The position numbers were made by a program, and so were the translations under genes. Positions 34,621 through 46,042 of a DNA stretch of 64,000 nucleotides are shown piece after piece. The DNA comes from Nocardia sp. BMG51109 (lineage in GTDB: Bacteria; Actinomycetota; Actinomycetes; Mycobacteriales; Mycobacteriaceae), in NCBI RefSeq assembly GCF_000526215.1, contig NZ_JAFQ01000004.1:3472001-3536000 (forward strand), in the 5' to 3' direction. The first letter of the stretch is position 1; each line of letters opens with the position of its first letter. The notes beneath the pieces were generated by a model. It ran no database searches. It had not been told where the DNA came from and worked only from the letters and a program-made list of their open reading frames with translations.

Positions 34621-36279
34621 GTGACTCCAGCTGACCTTGCAGATCTCCTTCGTGCTGCCGCCGCGAAGGTGCTTGTCGAACGTGGATCGGATCCGTCGAT
34701 CCTGCCCGACGAGGTCAAGGTGGAGCGTCCCCGCAATCCGGAACACGGCGACTACGCCACCAATCTGGCCATGCAGGTCGCCAAGAAGGCGGGCACGAAT
34801 CCGCGCGAGCTGGCCGGACTGCTCGCCGAGGCGCTGTCGGCGTCCGAGGGGATCGAATCCGCCGACGTGGCGGGCCCGGGCTTCCTGAACATCCGGCTGG
34901 CCGCGGCCGCGCAGGGCGCGATCGTCGAGCAGATCCTGGCGGCCGGTGCACGGTACGGCTCGGCCGGCGCGCAGTCGGGCCGGAAGATCAATCTCGAGTT
35001 CGTCTCCGCCAACCCGACCGGCCCGGTCCACCTGGGCGGTACCCGCTGGGCCGCGGTCGGCGACGCGCTCGGCCGCATCCTGTCCGCGCAGGGCGCCGAT
35101 GTCACCCGCGAGTACTACTTCAACGACCACGGCGCGCAGATCGACCGGTTCGCCAACTCGCTGGTCGCCGCCGCCGTCGGCGCGCCCACCCCCGAGGACG
35201 GCTACGCCGGCGCCTACATCGGCGATATCGCGGCCCGCATCGTCGCCGCCCACCCCGGCGCGGCCGAGCTCCCGGAGTCCGAGCGGCACGAACTGTTCCG
35301 GCGCGAGGGCGTCGAGCTGATGTTCGCGCACATCAGGCAGACCCTGCACGACTTCGGCACCGACTTCGACGTGTACTTCAACGAGAGTTCGCTGTTCGAG
35401 TCGGGCGCGGTCGAGCGGGCCGTCGAGGCGCTGAAGACCTCCGGCGACCTCTACGAGTCCGACGGCGCCTGGTGGATCGCCAGCTCCGAGTACGGCGACG
35501 ACAAGGACCGCGTCGTCATCAAGAGCGACGGTCACGCGGCCTACGTCGGCGGCGATATCGCCTACTACCAGAACAAGCGCGACCGCGGCTTCGACCTGTG
35601 CATCTACATGCTCGGCGCCGACCACCACGGGTACATCGGCCGGTTGAAGGCGATCGCCGCCACCTCCGGTGACGACCCCGGCACCGTCGAGGTGCTGATC
35701 GGCCAGATGGTGAACCTGGTGCGCGGCGGCCGGGCCGTGCGCATGAGCAAGCGCGCCGGCACCGTCATCACCCTGGACGATCTGGTCGAGGCGATCGGGG
35801 TGGATGCCGCGCGCTACGTGCTGGTGCGCAGCTCGGTCAACTCGAGCATCGATATCGACCTGGATCTGTGGACCAAGCAGAGCAACGAGAATCCGGTCTA
35901 CTACGTGCAGTACGCGCACGCCCGCACCCGCGCGGTCGGCCGCAACGCCGAGGACTTCGGATTCGCCGGTGTCGCACCGGATTTCGCCTTGCTGACCGCC
36001 GACGAGGAGGGCGAGCTGATCCGCACGCTGGGCGAGTACCCGGCGGTCGTCGCCGGGTCGGCGAGCCTGCGCGAGCCGCACCGGGTCGCCCGCTACCTGG
36101 AGGAGCTGGCGGCCGCGTACCACCGTTTCCAGACCAACAAGGCGCTGCGCATTCTGCCGCAGGGCGACGATCCGGTGACACCGCTGAACGCCGCCCGCCT
36201 GACACTGGTCGAGGCCACCCGCCAGGTGCTCGCCAACGGCCTCGGTCTCCTGGGCGTCTCGGCCCCGGAGCGCATGTGA
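34621..36279 (+). CDS. argS: Arginyl-tRNA synthetase
   Basis: 552 residues, usual length. Class I signatures: [15 protein letters not shown] (HIGH-type site), preceded by an Add-1-type N-terminal domain for the tRNA D-loop ([18 protein letters not shown]). [22 protein letters not shown] holds the KMSK-like loop, and the C-terminal anticodon-binding domain begins near [16 protein letters not shown]. It attaches arginine to tRNA-Arg in the cytoplasm. GTG start without Shine-Dalgarno. It heads the argS–lysA–hom–thrC–thrB run, as in mycobacteria. Confidence 0.97.
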   Translation: MTPADLADLLRAAAAKVLVERGSDPSILPDEVKVERPRNPEHGDYATNLAMQVAKKAGTNPRELAGLLAEALSASEGIESADVAGPGFLNIRLAAAAQGAIVEQILAAGARYGSAGAQSGRKINLEFVSANPTGPVHLGGTRWAAVGDALGRILSAQGADVTREYYFNDHGAQIDRFANSLVAAAVGAPTPEDGYAGAYIGDIAARIVAAHPGAAELPESERHELFRREGVELMFAHIRQTLHDFGTDFDVYFNESSLFESGAVERAVEALKTSGDLYESDGAWWIASSEYGDDKDRVVIKSDGHAAYVGGDIAYYQNKRDRGFDLCIYMLGADHHGYIGRLKAIAATSGDDPGTVEVLIGQMVNLVRGGRAVRMSKRAGTVITLDDLVEAIGVDAARYVLVRSSVNSSIDIDLDLWTKQSNENPVYYVQYAHARTRAVGRNAEDFGFAGVAPDFALLTADEEGELIRTLGEYPAVVAGSASLREPHRVARYLEELAAAYHRFQTNKALRILPQGDDPVTPLNAARLTLVEATRQVLANGLGLLGVSAPERM

Positions 36280-36343
36280 CACCCTCGAACGCACCGCACC
36301 CGCCCGCCTCCGCGGCGGCGGGCATCGTGAGAAAGGACCCGTC

Positions 36344-37765
36344 GTGAGCGCGCACCCGGCCGGGCCCCGGCACGCCGAAATTCCCCACGCCCCGAATCTT
36401 CCGGAGCGCCCGGCGAATCCGGCACAACTGATCGAGCTGCCCGCGAACGTGTGGCCGCGCAACGCCACTCGCGACGCCGACGGCGTGGTCCGGCTGGCGG
36501 GTGTCCCGGTGACCGAGCTGGCAGAGCGGTACGGCACGCCGCTGTTCGTGGTGGACGAGGACGATTTCCGCTCCCGCTGCCGGGATATGCTGCGCGCGTT
36601 CGGCGACGATGCGCGAATCCACTACGCCTCCAAGGCTTTCCTGTGCGGCGAGGTGGCCCGCTGGGTCCGCGACGAGGGCCTGTATCTGGACGTGTGCTCC
36701 GGTGGCGAACTGGCGGTGGCGCTGTACGCCGACTTCCCGGCGCACCGAATCGCCTTGCACGGCAACAACAAATCGGTGGCCGAGCTGGAGCAGGCGGTAT
36801 CCGCGGGGGTCGGCCAGGTGGTGGTCGACTCGCTGATCGAGATCGACCGGCTGGAGCAGGTGGCCGGCCGTGCGGGCGTCGTTCAGGATGTCCTGGTCCG
36901 GGTCACCGTCGGCGTGGAAGCCCATACGCACGAATACATTTCGACCGCGCACGAAGATCAGAAGTTCGGTTTCTCGATCGCCGGCGGCGACGCCATGGAG
37001 GCGCTGACGCGGGTGTTCGAGACCCGCAACCTGCGCCTCGTCGGCCTGCACAGCCACATCGGCTCGCAGATCTTCGAGATCGACGGCTTCGAGATCTCCG
37101 CCCGGCGCATGCTGCGGCTGCTGCGTGACGCCGTCGACAAGTTCGGCGTCGAACGCACCGAGCAGATCCACACCCTGGATCTCGGTGGCGGGCTGGGGAT
37201 TTCGTATCTGCCGAGCGACGATCCGCCGCCGCTCGACGAATTCGCCGCCAAGGTGCGCGATCTGGTCTCCGAGGAGGCGAACCAGATCGGTGTGGCCACA
37301 CCGGAAATCGCGGTCGAGCCGGGGCGCGCGATCGCCGGGCCGGGCACCGTGACGCTCTACCGGGTAGGCACCACCAAGGACGTGACCCTGGACGCCGGCG
37401 CCCGGCGGCGCTACGTCAGCGTCGACGGCGGCATGAGCGACAACATCCGTCCCGCGCTGTATCAGGCCGACTACGACTGCCGGCTGGTCTCCCGTTCCAG
37501 CGACGCGCGCCCGGTCGTGGCGCGAGTGGTCGGAAAGCATTGCGAGAGTGGCGATATCGTCATTCGCGATACCTGGATCCCGGCCGATGTCGGACCGGAC
37601 GATCTGGTCGCGGTGGCGGGTACGGGCGCCTACTGCTACTCGATGTCCAGCCGCTACAACATGCTGACCCGGCCGGCCGTGGTGGCCGTGCGTGCCGGGC
37701 AGGCGCGGCTGATCCTGCGTCGGGAGACGGTGGGCGACCTGTTGAGCTTGGAGGTGGAGGCATGA
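36344..37765 (+). CDS. lysA: Diaminopimelate decarboxylase
   Basis: 473 residues. PLP-binding Lys97 is in [16 protein letters not shown]. Further fold-III decarboxylase motifs are [52 protein letters not shown] and [14 protein letters not shown], whose Cys is the active-site residue of the partner subunit, then [14 protein letters not shown]. It makes lysine from meso-diaminopimelate. GAAAGGAC precedes GTG 36344. It is followed by hom with an ATGA overlap, so both are translated from one mRNA. Confidence 0.97.
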   Translation: MSAHPAGPRHAEIPHAPNLPERPANPAQLIELPANVWPRNATRDADGVVRLAGVPVTELAERYGTPLFVVDEDDFRSRCRDMLRAFGDDARIHYASKAFLCGEVARWVRDEGLYLDVCSGGELAVALYADFPAHRIALHGNNKSVAELEQAVSAGVGQVVVDSLIEIDRLEQVAGRAGVVQDVLVRVTVGVEAHTHEYISTAHEDQKFGFSIAGGDAMEALTRVFETRNLRLVGLHSHIGSQIFEIDGFEISARRMLRLLRDAVDKFGVERTEQIHTLDLGGGLGISYLPSDDPPPLDEFAAKVRDLVSEEANQIGVATPEIAVEPGRAIAGPGTVTLYRVGTTKDVTLDAGARRRYVSVDGGMSDNIRPALYQADYDCRLVSRSSDARPVVARVVGKHCESGDIVIRDTWIPADVGPDDLVAVAGTGAYCYSMSSRYNMLTRPAVVAVRAGQARLILRRETVGDLLSLEVEA

Positions 37766-39117
37766 GCGGTATGACCGAGGTGGTGGGCCAGGCCCGGGCC
37801 GGCGGATTCGGAGTGGACCATCCGGTCGGCGTCGCGGTGCTCGGTATGGGCAATGTCGGGACCGAGGTGGTGCGGATCCTGCGCGACCACGCCGAGGATC
37901 TGCGTTCCCGGGTGGGCGCCCCGGTCGTGCTGCGCGGGGTGGCCGTGCGCCGGATCGGGGTCGACCGTGGCATCCCGGACGACCTGCTGACCACCGACGC
38001 CGATGCCCTCGTCTCGCGCGACGACGTGGATCTGGTCGTCGAGGTGATGGGCGGCATCGACCCGGCCCGCAAACACATCCTCGTCGCGCTCAACGCCGGT
38101 AAATCGGTCATCACCGCGAACAAGGCGCTGCTGGCCGACTACACCGGCGAGCTGGCCGCGGCCGCCGAGCGCAGCCGGGCGGATCTCTACTTCGAGGCGG
38201 CCGTCGCCGGCGCGATCCCGGTGGTGCGCCCGCTGATCCAGTCGCTGTCCGGCGACCGGGTGAACCGGGTGGTCGGAATCGTCAACGGCACAACGAATTT
38301 CATCCTTTCGGCAATGGACGAGACCGGCGCGGACTACGGCACCATGCTGTCGGAGGCCACCCGGCTGGGCTACGCCGAGGCCGACCCGACCGCCGACGTG
38401 GAGGGTTACGACGCCGCCGCGAAGGCCGCGATCCTGGCCTCGCTCGCCTTCCACACCCGGGTCACCGCCGCGGACGTGTACCGCGAGGGCATCTCGAAGA
38501 TCACCGCGGAGGATCTGGAGACGGCCGCCGCCGTCGGCTGCACGGTGAAGCTGCTGGCCATCTGCGAACGCGTGCCCGGCATCGGGCCCGGCGCCAAGGA
38601 GCGGGTGTCGGTGCGCGTGTATCCGGCGCTGATCCCGCGCAAGCATCCGCTGTCGGCGGTCACCGGCGCGTTCAACGCCGTGGTCGTGGAGGCGGAGAAC
38701 GCCGGTCGGCTGATGTTCTACGGCCAGGGGGCCGGTGGTGCCCCGACCGCGTCCGCGGTGATGGGCGACCTGGTGATGGCGGCGCGCAACAAGTTCTACG
38801 GTGGTCGCGCTCCGGGCGAATCGGTCTATGCTGAGCTACCGATCGCGCCGATCGGTGACACGCCCACCCGCTACCACGTGAACCTGCAGGTCGCCGACCG
38901 TACCGGGGTGCTGCAGGCAGTGGCCGGCGAATTCGCCGAGCACGGTGTCAGCATCTCGACGGTCCGCCAGGAGGGCCACGGCGAGGGCGCCCGGCTCGTC
39001 GTGGTCACCCACCACGCGGTGGAGTCGGCCCTGGCCGATACGGTGGCAGCGCTCGCCGAGCGAGAGTCCGTCACGCGCGTGACCAGCGTTCTGAGATTGG
39101 AAGGCACCGAAGAATGA
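37762..39117 (+). CDS. hom: Homoserine dehydrogenase
   Basis: 451 residues. NAD(P) motif [37 protein letters not shown]; the catalytic domain with [15 protein letters not shown] and [21 protein letters not shown]; and a C-terminal ACT domain ([20 protein letters not shown]), the site of threonine feedback inhibition. It reduces aspartate semialdehyde to homoserine for threonine and methionine. ATG 37762 overlaps the lysA stop; GGAGGTGGAGG precedes it. A 66-bp dispersed repeat follows immediately. Confidence 0.97.
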   Translation: MSGMTEVVGQARAGGFGVDHPVGVAVLGMGNVGTEVVRILRDHAEDLRSRVGAPVVLRGVAVRRIGVDRGIPDDLLTTDADALVSRDDVDLVVEVMGGIDPARKHILVALNAGKSVITANKALLADYTGELAAAAERSRADLYFEAAVAGAIPVVRPLIQSLSGDRVNRVVGIVNGTTNFILSAMDETGADYGTMLSEATRLGYAEADPTADVEGYDAAAKAAILASLAFHTRVTAADVYREGISKITAEDLETAAAVGCTVKLLAICERVPGIGPGAKERVSVRVYPALIPRKHPLSAVTGAFNAVVVEAENAGRLMFYGQGAGGAPTASAVMGDLVMAARNKFYGGRAPGESVYAELPIAPIGDTPTRYHVNLQVADRTGVLQAVAGEFAEHGVSISTVRQEGHGEGARLVVVTHHAVESALADTVAALAERESVTRVTSVLRLEGTEE

Positions 39118-39127
39118 GTACAGGAGT

Positions 39128-39193
39128 GCGGTGGGAGCGACGGGCCCGGAGGAGTCGGCGTGCGTAACCACGTAGGGACCCGCGGACACCGCC
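39128..39193 (+). repeat. Dispersed 66-bp intergenic repeat, copy A (hom–thrC)
   Basis: Starts GCGGTGGGAGCGACGGG and ends CGCGGACACCGCC; it matches copy B (55656–55721, between atpG and atpD) at 60 of 66 positions. Its ends are inverted (GCGGTG with CACCGC, GGG with CCC) and the middle can fold as TGCGT-AACC-ACGTA, so the transcript can form a nested hairpin. It carries GGAGGAG six bases before GTG 39160. A 17-codon frame starting at the ATG that overlaps the hom stop ([17 protein letters not shown]) ends inside it. Confidence 0.85.
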
Positions 39194-40275
39194 GGATAGC
39201 GCAGTCGTCGGCTGTGCACACTCCGTGGCCAGGGCTGATTGCCGCGTACCGCGATCGGCTCGCGGTCGGTGCGGACTGGGAGCCGGTGACGCTGTTCGAG
39301 GGCGGTACCCCGCTGGTGCCCGCGCACCACCTGTCGGAACTCACCGGCTGTGAGGTTTATCTCAAGGTCGAGGGCCTGAATCCGACCGGTTCGTTCAAGG
39401 ACCGCGGGATGACCATGGCGATGACCGATGCCAAGGCCCGCGGCCAGAAGGCGGTGCTGTGCGCCTCGACGGGCAACACCTCGGCCTCGGCCGCCGCCTA
39501 CGCCACCCGCGCGGGCATGTCCTGCGCGGTGCTCATCCCGCAGGGCAAGATCGCGATGGGCAAGCTGGCCCAGGCGGTCATGCTGGGCGCGAAGATCATT
39601 CAGGTGCAGGGCAACTTCGACGACTGCCTGGAGCTGGCCCGCAAGGTGACCTCCGAATTTCCGGAGGTCGGCCTGGTGAACTCGGTGAATCCGGCGCGCA
39701 TCGAGGGGCAGAAGACCGCGGCGTTCGAGATCTGCGACGCCCTCGGCCGGGCGCCCGACGTGCACGCGCTGCCGGTGGGCAACGCCGGGAACATCACGGC
39801 GTACTGGAAGGGCTACGGCGAATACCACGCCGACGGCATCACCTCGGCCCGGCCGCGCATGCTGGGCGTGCAGGCGGCCGGGGCGGCGCCGCTGGTGCAC
39901 GGGGCGCCGGTGACGGACCCCGAGACGGTGGCGACCGCCATCCGGATCGGCGCGCCGGCGTCCTGGAACGGTGCGGTGAGCGCGCGGGACGAGTCCGGCG
40001 GCGCGTTCCGGGCGGCCACGGACGAGGCCATTCTGGCCGCGTATCGCCTGGTCGCGAGCACCGAGGGCGTCTTCGTCGAGCCCGCCTCCGCGGCGAGCGT
40101 GGCCGGTCTGCTGGCCGCCCGCGAGGAGGGCTGGCTCGGCGCCGGGCTCACCGTGGTGTGCACGGTGACCGGCAACGGCCTCAAGGACCCCGACACCGCG
40201 CTGTCGGGCATGCCGGAGGTGCAGGCGATCCGGGTCGATCCGGTCGCGGTGGCCCACGAACTCGAGCTGGCCTGA
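39160..40275 (+). CDS. thrC: Threonine synthase
   Basis: 371 residues from GTG 39160. Core motifs: [44 protein letters not shown] with the PLP lysine (Lys80 here), [43 protein letters not shown]. It converts O-phosphohomoserine to threonine. GTG 39160 lies within the 66-bp repeat and uses its GGAGGAG, giving an extra N-terminus ([17 protein letters not shown]) absent from mycobacterial ThrC as I recall it; GTG 39214 (VHTPWPGL) is the conserved-length alternative but has no ribosome-binding site. The repeat may have replaced the native start. Confidence 0.96.
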   Translation: MRNHVGTRGHRRIAQSSAVHTPWPGLIAAYRDRLAVGADWEPVTLFEGGTPLVPAHHLSELTGCEVYLKVEGLNPTGSFKDRGMTMAMTDAKARGQKAVLCASTGNTSASAAAYATRAGMSCAVLIPQGKIAMGKLAQAVMLGAKIIQVQGNFDDCLELARKVTSEFPEVGLVNSVNPARIEGQKTAAFEICDALGRAPDVHALPVGNAGNITAYWKGYGEYHADGITSARPRMLGVQAAGAAPLVHGAPVTDPETVATAIRIGAPASWNGAVSARDESGGAFRAATDEAILAAYRLVASTEGVFVEPASAASVAGLLAAREEGWLGAGLTVVCTVTGNGLKDPDTALSGMPEVQAIRVDPVAVAHELELA

Positions 40276-40297
40276 GTTGAGTTCGCGCGAGGGGCAA

Positions 40298-41305
40298 GTG
40301 CGTACGGGAGCGCAGCGGGGCAACCACCTCACCGCGCCCTCGGGCAGGACGCGACCCCTGCCGCCCGGCATCACGGTGACGGCGCGGGTGCCCGCGTCCA
40401 GCGCGAATCTGGGGCCGGGTTTCGATTCGCTCGGCATCGCGCTGGGTATTCATGACGAAGTCGTGGTGCGGACGACCGATTCCGGGCTTACGATCCGGGT
40501 GGAGGGCGAGGGCGCCGACGATGTACCTTGGGGCCCTTCGCATCTCGTGGTGCGTGCGATCGAAAGGGGGTTGGAATCGGCGGGCGTCTGGGCCGACGGC
40601 CTGGATGTGGTGTGCCGCAATGTGATTCCGCATTCGCGGGGGTTGGGATCCTCCGCGTCGGCAGTGGTGGCCGGCCTGGCCGCCGGTCGCGGGCTGGCCG
40701 CTCGGTTCGATCCGGAGCTGACCCGGGACGATGCCGAATTGATCCAGCTGGCTTCGGAATTCGAGGGACATCCCGATAACGCCGCGGCCAGCGTGCTCGG
40801 CGGTATCACGGTGTCGTGGATCGAGTCTCCGAGCCCGGTCGGCACCGCCTCGAACGGGACTTCCGAACATCATCTGCGCAGTTACCGGGCGGTACGGTTG
40901 GATCCGCACCCCGCGCTGCGCGCGACGGTGCTCGTTCCCGACGAGCATTCCTCGACCGCGCACACCCGCGGCCTGCTGCCGGAGCTGGTTCCGCACCCGG
41001 ATGCGGCGTTCAACGCCAGCCGGGCGGCGCTGGCGGTAGTTGCCTTGACGCAGCGGCCCGACCTGCTGCTTCCGGCCACCGCGGACCGGCTGCATCAGGG
41101 GTACCGGTCGGCCGCGCTGCCGTTGACGACGGCGTGGATCGCCCGGCTCCGGGACGCCGGGATCGCCGCCATGGTATCGGGGGCGGGCCCGACCGTCTTG
41201 GCTCTCGGTACCGAGGAATTTCCCGATGACCTGCGTGAACGTGCCGCGGCGGACGGTCTGCGAGTGGTCCGTCCGGCCATCGCCGACGGCGTGCGAGTGG
41301 ATTGA
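40298..41305 (+). CDS. thrB: Homoserine kinase
   Basis: About 335 residues from GTG 40298, which has GAGGGG upstream; conservation begins only near [20 protein letters not shown], so a later start is possible. GHMP-kinase ATP loop [20 protein letters not shown], and C-terminal [13 protein letters not shown]. It phosphorylates homoserine ahead of ThrC. The first 25 residues ([14 protein letters not shown] and onward) are low-complexity and lightly resemble the 66-bp repeat family. It follows thrC by about 22 bases, in the same operon. Confidence 0.95.
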   Translation: MRTGAQRGNHLTAPSGRTRPLPPGITVTARVPASSANLGPGFDSLGIALGIHDEVVVRTTDSGLTIRVEGEGADDVPWGPSHLVVRAIERGLESAGVWADGLDVVCRNVIPHSRGLGSSASAVVAGLAAGRGLAARFDPELTRDDAELIQLASEFEGHPDNAAASVLGGITVSWIESPSPVGTASNGTSEHHLRSYRAVRLDPHPALRATVLVPDEHSSTAHTRGLLPELVPHPDAAFNASRAALAVVALTQRPDLLLPATADRLHQGYRSAALPLTTAWIARLRDAGIAAMVSGAGPTVLALGTEEFPDDLRERAAADGLRVVRPAIADGVRVD

Positions 41306-41318
41306 CGGCGCGCCTGCC

Positions 41319-41347
41319 TTGCTGACGTGAACTGCGGGAGCTATCCT
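41319..41347 (+). promoter_or_regulatory. Sigma-A-type promoter for rho
   Basis: TTGCTG (41319–41324), 17 bases, then TATCCT (41342–41347). Transcription would start near 41354, leaving an untranslated leader of about 275 bases before GTG 41629. The leader (41354–41628) has no gene that I can support; its length fits the attenuation-type self-control known for rho genes (inference). Confidence 0.6.
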
Positions 41348-41628
41348 GAGCGAGTCCGTACATCGTGCGCGTCAGACGCCGGTGCTTCATCAGGGCAATC
41401 GCTCCAGCAGGCTCCCTTGCTCAGGCTCGGAATCCGAGTCTCGGACTTTGGGGATAGCGACTGGAATGATCACTCCCACCTTTGTGAACCGGTGGCTGTG
41501 ACCAGGTGGTTGATGGCTGCCGGTCCGGCGGGGCAGGCGATACGGCATCCGAGTTCGGCGCAGTGACCGGACTTCGGGACGAAACCCTCGAACAAGCACA
41601 CGGCAGTCGAGGGAAGGAAAGGATCTCC

Positions 41629-43755
41629 GTGACAGATACGGACCTGCTCGCGACACCCGGGGTGGAATCCGGTGAACGTACCCCGGGCCGCGATAGTGAC
41701 TCCGGACAGATTTCGAAGATGAGCGAACAAACCGACGTCGCACGATCGGGGCTGACTGGAATGTTGTTGCCGCAGTTGCGTGCGCTTGCTGGAGAGCTCG
41801 GTATCCGAGGCACATCCGGGATGCGTAAGGGCGATCTCATCGCCGCTATCAAGGAAAATCAGGCGTCCTCGCCGGGTACCACCGGTACGCGCGGACGTAA
41901 TGAGACCCAGGCCGCCGAGAGCGAGCCGAAGGCCGACGCGCCGTCGAATGGTGGGGAGTCCGGCGCGACGAAGGCCGAGCCCGCGGCCAAGGCCGAATCC
42001 GGCAAGAAATCCGACGCTGCGACCAAGGCCGGTTCCGCGGCCAAGGCCGACATGAACAAGGCCGAGACGAACAAAGCGGAGTCCGGCGCCAAGTCGGGAT
42101 CGGCCCGGGCCGAACAGCAGACGCTCGACGGCGTCGGCACCGACGACAAGCCGGCCGAATCGAAGACCGCGGCGGATCAGAGTGAGGACGCCGGCCGCGA
42201 GGGCGGCCAGCGCGGCCGGGGCCGGCAGCGCCGGGGCCGCGACCAGCGCGCCAATGCGGAGGGCGAGACCCGGTCCGACAGCGCCAAGTCCGACAACGCC
42301 AAGTCCGACAACGCCAAGTCCGACAGCGCCAAGTCCGAGAACGCCAAGTCCGAGAACAAGGCCGAGGCGAAGTCGGAGGGCGGCGAGGCGAAGCCGGAGC
42401 AGGAGGCCGGCGACCGTCGTCGCGACCGCAACCAGCAGTCGAGCGGCCAGAACCAGAACGGTAACCGCAGCAGCAACAACAGCAACAACGACGACGACGA
42501 GGGCGGCCGCGGCCGCCGGGGTCGTCGTTTCCGGGAGCGCCGCCGCGGCCGCGACCGCGAGGGCGGCGGCGGTGGCGGCGAGAGCCGCGACGTCGAGATC
42601 CGTGAGGACGACGTGCTGCAGCCGGTGGCCGGCATCCTCGACGTGCTCGACAACTACGCGTTCGTGCGCACCTCCGGCTACCTGGCCGGGCCGAACGACG
42701 TGTACGTGTCGATGAACCTGGTGCGCAAGAACGGCCTGCGCCGCGGCGACGCCATCACCGGCGCGGTGCGGGCGCCGCGCGAGGGCGAGGCCGGCAACCA
42801 GCGGCAGAAGTTCGATCCGCTGGTGCGCCTGGACACCGTCAACGGCGCGGATATCGACAGCGCCAAGCGCCGCCCGGACTTCAACAAGCTGACCCCGCTG
42901 TACCCGAATCAGCGGCTGCGGCTGGAAACCCAGCCGAACAAGCTGACCACGCGCGTGATCGACCTGATCATGCCGATCGGCAAGGGCCAGCGCGCGCTGA
43001 TCGTGTCCCCGCCGAAGGCCGGTAAGACCACGATCCTGCAGGACATCGCGAACGCGATCGCGACGAACAACCCCGAGTGCTACCTGATGGTGGTGCTGGT
43101 GGACGAGCGGCCGGAAGAGGTCACCGACATGCAGCGCACCGTGCGCGGCGAGGTGATCGCCTCCACCTTCGACCGTCCGCCGGGCGATCACACCTCGGTC
43201 GCCGAGCTGGCCATCGAGCGGGCCAAGCGCCTGGTGGAGATGGGCCAGGACGTCGTCGTGCTGCTCGACTCGATCACCCGCCTGGGGCGCGCGTACAACA
43301 ACGCCTCGCCGGCGTCGGGCCGCATCCTGTCCGGTGGTATCGACTCGACCGCGCTGTACCCGCCCAAGCGGTTCCTCGGCGCGGCCCGCAACATCGAGAA
43401 CGGTGGCTCCCTGACCATCATCGCCACCGCCATGGTGGAGACCGGTTCGACCGGTGACACGGTGATCTTCGAGGAGTTCAAGGGCACCGGCAACGCCGAG
43501 CTGAAGCTGGACCGCAAGATCGCCGAGCGGCGCGTGTTCCCGGCGGTGGATGTCAATCCGTCCGGTACGCGGCGCGACGATCTGCTGATGAATCCCGACG
43601 AGGCCGCGGTCCTGCACAAGCTGCGGCGGGTGCTGACCGGGCTGGACTCGCATCAGTCCATCGATCTGCTGATCGACCGCTTGAAGAAGACCAAGAACAA
43701 CCTCGAGTTCCTGATGACGGTCTCCAAGACCGCACCGGGCGCGCTGGAGGAGTAA
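41629..43755 (+). CDS. rho: Transcription termination factor Rho with long N-terminal insertion
   Basis: 708 residues versus about 420 in E. coli. An N-terminal SAP-like helix (LLPQLRALAGELGIRGTSGMRKG) is followed by roughly 250 residues of charged, disordered sequence. This includes a 15-bp coding repeat (SDNAK/SENAK units, residues about 216–244) and an Arg/Gly-rich stretch (GGRGRRGRRFRERRRGRDRE). The RNA-binding cold-shock domain (VAGILDVLDNYAFVRTSGYL) and RecA-type ATPase follow: Walker A SPPKAGKTT near 460, VDERPEEVTDMQRTV, LLDSITRLGRAYN, LSGGIDSTALYPPKRF. GGAAGGAAAGGA precedes GTG 41629. Such insertions are known in actinobacterial Rho and extend RNA binding. Confidence 0.97.
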   Translation: MTDTDLLATPGVESGERTPGRDSDSGQISKMSEQTDVARSGLTGMLLPQLRALAGELGIRGTSGMRKGDLIAAIKENQASSPGTTGTRGRNETQAAESEPKADAPSNGGESGATKAEPAAKAESGKKSDAATKAGSAAKADMNKAETNKAESGAKSGSARAEQQTLDGVGTDDKPAESKTAADQSEDAGREGGQRGRGRQRRGRDQRANAEGETRSDSAKSDNAKSDNAKSDSAKSENAKSENKAEAKSEGGEAKPEQEAGDRRRDRNQQSSGQNQNGNRSSNNSNNDDDEGGRGRRGRRFRERRRGRDREGGGGGGESRDVEIREDDVLQPVAGILDVLDNYAFVRTSGYLAGPNDVYVSMNLVRKNGLRRGDAITGAVRAPREGEAGNQRQKFDPLVRLDTVNGADIDSAKRRPDFNKLTPLYPNQRLRLETQPNKLTTRVIDLIMPIGKGQRALIVSPPKAGKTTILQDIANAIATNNPECYLMVVLVDERPEEVTDMQRTVRGEVIASTFDRPPGDHTSVAELAIERAKRLVEMGQDVVVLLDSITRLGRAYNNASPASGRILSGGIDSTALYPPKRFLGAARNIENGGSLTIIATAMVETGSTGDTVIFEEFKGTGNAELKLDRKIAERRVFPAVDVNPSGTRRDDLLMNPDEAAVLHKLRRVLTGLDSHQSIDLLIDRLKKTKNNLEFLMTVSKTAPGALEE
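42274..42360 (+). repeat. 15-bp coding tandem repeat in rho
   Basis: Six units start at 42274, 42289, 42304, 42319, 42334 and 42349, each close to TCCGACAACGCCAAG. They encode Ser-Asp/Glu-Asn/Ser-Ala-Lys. The array can change length by slippage without shifting frame. Confidence 0.9.
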
Positions 43756-44171
43756 CGCGTTCCGGGGTATCCCGGAGTGACGCAACGGGTGGCGGCGGCC
43801 TCGCTTCGGCGGGGCCGCCGCACCGTTTTCGGGCCGAAGAACACGAGCCCGATCACCGCGGCGCCGACGATCAGCAGCGCCAGGATCACGGCCGTCGCCG
43901 TGGTGAGGCCGCCCGTCGGAGCCGTGTGGGCGGTGTATTCGAATTGCGGCGTCCGGGCCGGTGTGGCGACGACGAGCTGGGTCCGGCCGCCGGGTGCCGT
44001 CAGCCGGCCGATTCCCGCCGTCAGTGCGAGTGCGGCGAATATCGCGCCCGCCGTCATCGTGGTCGCGCGCCCACTCCCCGCCGGCGCGCGCCGTGATCGA
44101 CGTTTCGGATTCGCTCGCACGGTTGCCGGGGACCTGGCCCTCGTCGCCCCCTGAGCGGCGTGCAGATTCAC
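43653..44171 (-). CDS. Possible small membrane protein, antisense to the end of rho
   Basis: 172 residues from GTG 44171, which has GGAAGGACAGCA directly upstream, a good ribosome-binding site. Two transmembrane helices are visible (MTAGAIFAALALTAGIGRLT and TATAVILALLIVGAAVIGLV), separated by about 30 polar residues, with a basic N-terminus. The last 35 codons or so run antisense into the rho coding end and through the rho terminator hairpins, and that tail does not look conserved. A frameshift near 43,780 or a real short overlap are both possible. Family not recognised. Confidence 0.5.
   Translation of the reverse strand: MNLHAAQGATRARSPATVRANPKRRSRRAPAGSGRATTMTAGAIFAALALTAGIGRLTAPGGRTQLVVATPARTPQFEYTAHTAPTGGLTTATAVILALLIVGAAVIGLVFFGPKTVRRPRRSEAAATRCVTPGYPGTRYSSSAPGAVLETVIRNSRLFLVFFKRSISRSMD
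43761..43829 (+). terminator. Terminator region after rho
   Basis: TCCGGG-GTAT-CCCGGA (43761–43776) is a short hairpin. Then GTGGCGGCGGCC and GGCCGCCGCAC (43789–43823) form a longer GC stem followed by CGTTTT (43824–43829), the intrinsic-terminator layout. Confidence 0.65.
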
Positions 44172-44493
44172 TGCTGTCCTTCCCACGTGATCGCGCGGTT
44201 CTCACCTGGCGATACTCTATGAACAACGGTGTTCGCATTCCCGAGTAGCGCACTACTCGTCTTTCAGCGTGGCTCGAGCGCGGCCCGGGCGCGTGCCCGC
44301 ACTTCTTGGGGGGAGGCAGGGGGAGTCAGGGGAACAAAGTGGGTGCGGGGTGCGTTTTGGGAGCGTGTCAGCGGTTCTGGCATACTGAATCGCTGGTGCG
44401 TCTGCCGAGAGCGGCAGGCCATCCCGCCTAGTCGGTTCCGGTTCACGCCCTCGATTTCGACGGCGACCCGGCGGCCACATCGAAAGGACACCC

Positions 44494-44724
44494 ATGAAGG
44501 CAGGAATCCACCCGGCGTACGTGCCGACGACCGTCGTCTGCGGTTGCGGCAACACGTTCGAGACTCGCAGCACCAAGGAGTCGGGCCACATCACCGTCGA
44601 GGTCTGCTCCCAGTGCCACCCGTTCTACACGGGCAAGCAGAAGATCCTGGACACCGGTGGTCGCGTCGCCCGCTTCGAGGCCCGCTACGGCAAGCGCGCC
44701 AAGAAGGGCGCCGACACCAAGTAG
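44494..44724 (+). CDS. rpmE: Ribosomal protein bL31 (zinc-binding form)
   Basis: 76 residues. [20 protein letters not shown] begins the protein, and the four zinc ligands are CxC in VVCGCGN and CxxC in VCSQCHPF, so this is the C+ zinc form rather than the zinc-starvation paralogue. It sits on the large subunit central protuberance. GAAAGGACACCC precedes ATG 44494. It is followed by a strong terminator and then prfA. Confidence 0.97.
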   Translation: MKAGIHPAYVPTTVVCGCGNTFETRSTKESGHITVEVCSQCHPFYTGKQKILDTGGRVARFEARYGKRAKKGADTK

Positions 44725-44730
44725 CTGTCC

Positions 44731-44769
44731 CGCCGACGCCCGTCCTGCCTCGCAGGTCGGGCGTCGGCG
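44731..44769 (+). terminator. Strong hairpin between rpmE and prfA
   Basis: CGCCGACGCCCG (44731–44742) pairs perfectly with CGGGCGTCGGCG (44758–44769); inside, CCTGC-CTC-GCAGG continues the stem past a T·T mismatch, giving 17 pairs and a 3-base loop. GTTTC follows. It probably ends or attenuates the rpmE transcript ahead of prfA. Confidence 0.8.
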
Positions 44770-44821
44770 CGTTTCGGCGCCCTGTGTTTCGGCACCCATG
44801 GACCCCAGAGGAGCAACCGCG

Positions 44822-45901
<1,080 letters not shown>

Positions 45902-46042
45902 ATCGCTCGCCGGCGCCGCTCGGGGCCGGTCGGACTGTTGGATGCCGCGCAGGCGTTCGAGCGAGTGCCGCGCGACGATGTGGCCACCGGGGTGTGCCTG
46001 TCGATGTCCGGTGACGCGGGTCGATCGGGCAGGCTGGAGGGC

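Noticed and set aside
40276..40340. A third copy of the 66-bp repeat before thrB
   Set aside because: Only short pieces (GTGCGTA, GGGAGCG, AACCAC) agree and their order differs; similarity is too weak to claim.
41470..44253. A 927-codon minus-strand frame opposite rho
   Set aside because: Low-complexity mirror of the rho repeat region; rho is unambiguous on the plus strand.
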